DNA of 6,853 nt from an uncultured Ruminococcus sp. (GTDB lineage Bacteria; Bacillota; Clostridia; Oscillospirales; Ruminococcaceae). Each line of letters begins with the position of its first letter. The first letter of the stretch is position 1. The DNA lies in assembly GCA_945876155.1 (NCBI GenBank), contig CAMCMW010000078.1:1-6853 (forward strand), in the 5' to 3' direction. The notes under the pieces were generated by a model that was not told the origin of the DNA, searched no databases, and saw nothing but the letters and a program-made list of their open reading frames with translations. Position numbers and translations under genes: made by a program. Below, piece by piece: positions 6,015 to 6,853 of the stretch.

Positions 6015-6843
6015 AAGTGTTTTTTCGTGTCCTGTCTGCGGCGGTGCGCTGGAATATGATGACAGGACCTACCGCTGTACTAAAAACCATTGCTTTGACA
6101 GGGCGAAAAGCGGCTATGTGAACCTGCTGACATCTGACAGAATGCACTCAAAACTGCCGGGTGACAATAAGCTTATGGTGAGGGCGAGAAGGGATTTTCT
6201 GAATAAGGGGTATTACTCCGGACTTGCCCATAAGCTTTGCAGTCTTGCGGATAAATACTGCGAAAAAAATTTCAGGATTATTGATGCCGGCTGTGGTGAG
6301 GGGTATTATACTGAACAGATAGCCTCAGCGCTTGCAGAAAAAGATGTTTCAGTAGGTGGTATTGATATATCGAAAAACGCTGTTGACTTTGCTACAAAAA
6401 GCGGTAAAAACGGCGTGGAGTATGCGGCGGCAAGCGTTTTCCATATCCCTTCTGAGGATAACAGTGCTGACATTTTGCTGTCGGTATTTTCTCCCCTTTG
6501 CACTGAGGAATTTAAACGTGTACTGAAAAAAGACGGTTTTTTCTTTATGGTGATTCCGGACAGAAAACACCTCTGGGAACTTAAAAGCATAATTTACGAA
6601 AACCCTTACGAAAATCAGGTCAAGGATTACAGTCTTGATGGCTTTGAACTTGTAGAGGCAGTGGACGTTCCGGCAGAAATTATAAAGCTTGAATCCCATG
6701 AGGATATTGCAAACCTGTTTACCATGACGCCCTATTATTACAACACAAAGCCGGAGGACAGGCAAAAGCTTGACAATATTGACACACTTGAAACAACTAT
6801 TGAATTTAAGATACTGATTTACAAAAACAAAGGAGAAAATTAA
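6007..6843 (+). CDS. rlmA: 23S rRNA (guanine-N1)-methyltransferase, RlmA(II)-like
   Basis: This 278-residue protein matches RlmA in length and layout. RlmA enzymes methylate N1 of a guanine in the 23S rRNA helix 35 loop: G745 in Gram-negatives, G748 in Gram-positives, where the enzyme (RlmA(II), TlrB) can affect tylosin sensitivity. The N-terminal zinc ribbon has C8, C11, C24 and H28, followed by FDRAKSGYVNLL. The S-adenosylmethionine site is IIDAGCGEGYYT (91-102), with GIDISKNAV (118-126) after it, and the family's C-terminal LFTMTPYYYNTKP lies at 237-249. G748 specificity is inferred from the Gram-positive context. I choose ATG at 6007, which puts the first Cys pair close to the N-terminus as in E. 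coli RlmA; a GTG at 5992 would add five residues. The start overlaps the end of the trmK fusion by 8 bases, so translation is probably coupled. Confidence 0.92.
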   Translation: MCKSVFSCPVCGGALEYDDRTYRCTKNHCFDRAKSGYVNLLTSDRMHSKLPGDNKLMVRARRDFLNKGYYSGLAHKLCSLADKYCEKNFRIIDAGCGEGYYTEQIASALAEKDVSVGGIDISKNAVDFATKSGKNGVEYAAASVFHIPSEDNSADILLSVFSPLCTEEFKRVLKKDGFFFMVIPDRKHLWELKSIIYENPYENQVKDYSLDGFELVEAVDVPAEIIKLESHEDIANLFTMTPYYYNTKPEDRQKLDNIDTLETTIEFKILIYKNKGEN

Positions 6844-6853
6844 TGGCACTGGA
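6843..6853 (+). CDS. Start of a further gene, cut by the window end
   Basis: AGGAG (6831-6835) stands seven bases before an ATG at 6843 that shares its A with the TAA stop of rlmA. Only Met-Ala-Leu and part of a Glu or Asp codon are visible, so the product is unknown. The ribosome site and one-base overlap make it a probable continuation of the trmK-rlmA operon. Confidence 0.6.

Noticed and set aside
5992..6843. GTG start for rlmA at 5992
   Set aside because: It adds five residues not seen at the N-terminus of E. coli RlmA and deepens the overlap; ATG at 6007 fits better, although GGTGATC at 5991-5997 gives only a weak ribosome site at long spacing.
6349..6849. 166-codon open frame on the - strand over rlmA
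   Set aside because: The + strand frame carries conserved RlmA motifs throughout, and the opposite frame shows none.

Overview
The window looks like chromosomal DNA from a low-to-moderate G+C Clostridia member. Ruminococcus or another Oscillospiraceae is my best guess. This is inferred from Gram-positive-type genes (ftsZ beside a DivIVA-like gene, TrmK and Nif3 together, an RlmA(II)-type methyltransferase), strong AGGAGG-type ribosome sites, sigma-A promoters and compact U-tailed terminators. All genes lie on the + strand, and I see no mobile elements, CRISPR arrays, tRNA or rRNA genes.

Layout. (1) Bases 2-130 are the 3' end of a gene with a tail made almost wholly of Glu, Asp and Tyr; its place before ftsZ suggests FtsQ/DivIB. 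(2) ftsZ (292-1377) has its own extended -10 promoter and a clear terminator. (3) A coiled-coil DivIVA-like gene (1535-2914) has a near-consensus promoter and is followed after 42 bases by a lone class I fumarate/tartrate hydratase beta subunit (2957-3514). (4) Bases 3515-3917 carry no convincing gene. They hold a consensus-like promoter (TTGACA-17-TATTAT) and a leader of about 280 nt with a strong hairpin just before the ribosome site. (5) That leader feeds a 92-residue double zinc-ribbon gene (3918-4196) ending in a terminator whose hairpin nearly duplicates the ftsZ one. (6) A 68-residue DUF1858 CxxC protein (4296-4502) is followed by a hairpin with no U-tract. (7) One open frame (4560-6014) joins TrmK to a Nif3-family protein, with a ribosome site and ATG kept at the junction. 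(8) rlmA (6007-6843) overlaps the fusion by 8 bases, and the next gene's ATG overlaps its stop by 1 base.

How the genes fit together. The left part is a cell-division block: FtsZ forms the ring and a DivIVA-like protein probably acts at the septum or pole. The right part is translation-related: TrmK methylates tRNA A22, RlmA methylates 23S rRNA, and both are tightly coupled with Nif3. The two small Cys-rich proteins and the fumarase subunit have no obvious pathway link to either block.

No complete unknown system is evident. The points most worth checking are the TrmK-Nif3 fusion with its retained internal start, the long structured leader before the zinc-ribbon gene, and a short acidic-hydrophobic motif near the C-termini of both FtsZ and the adjacent DivIVA-like protein.
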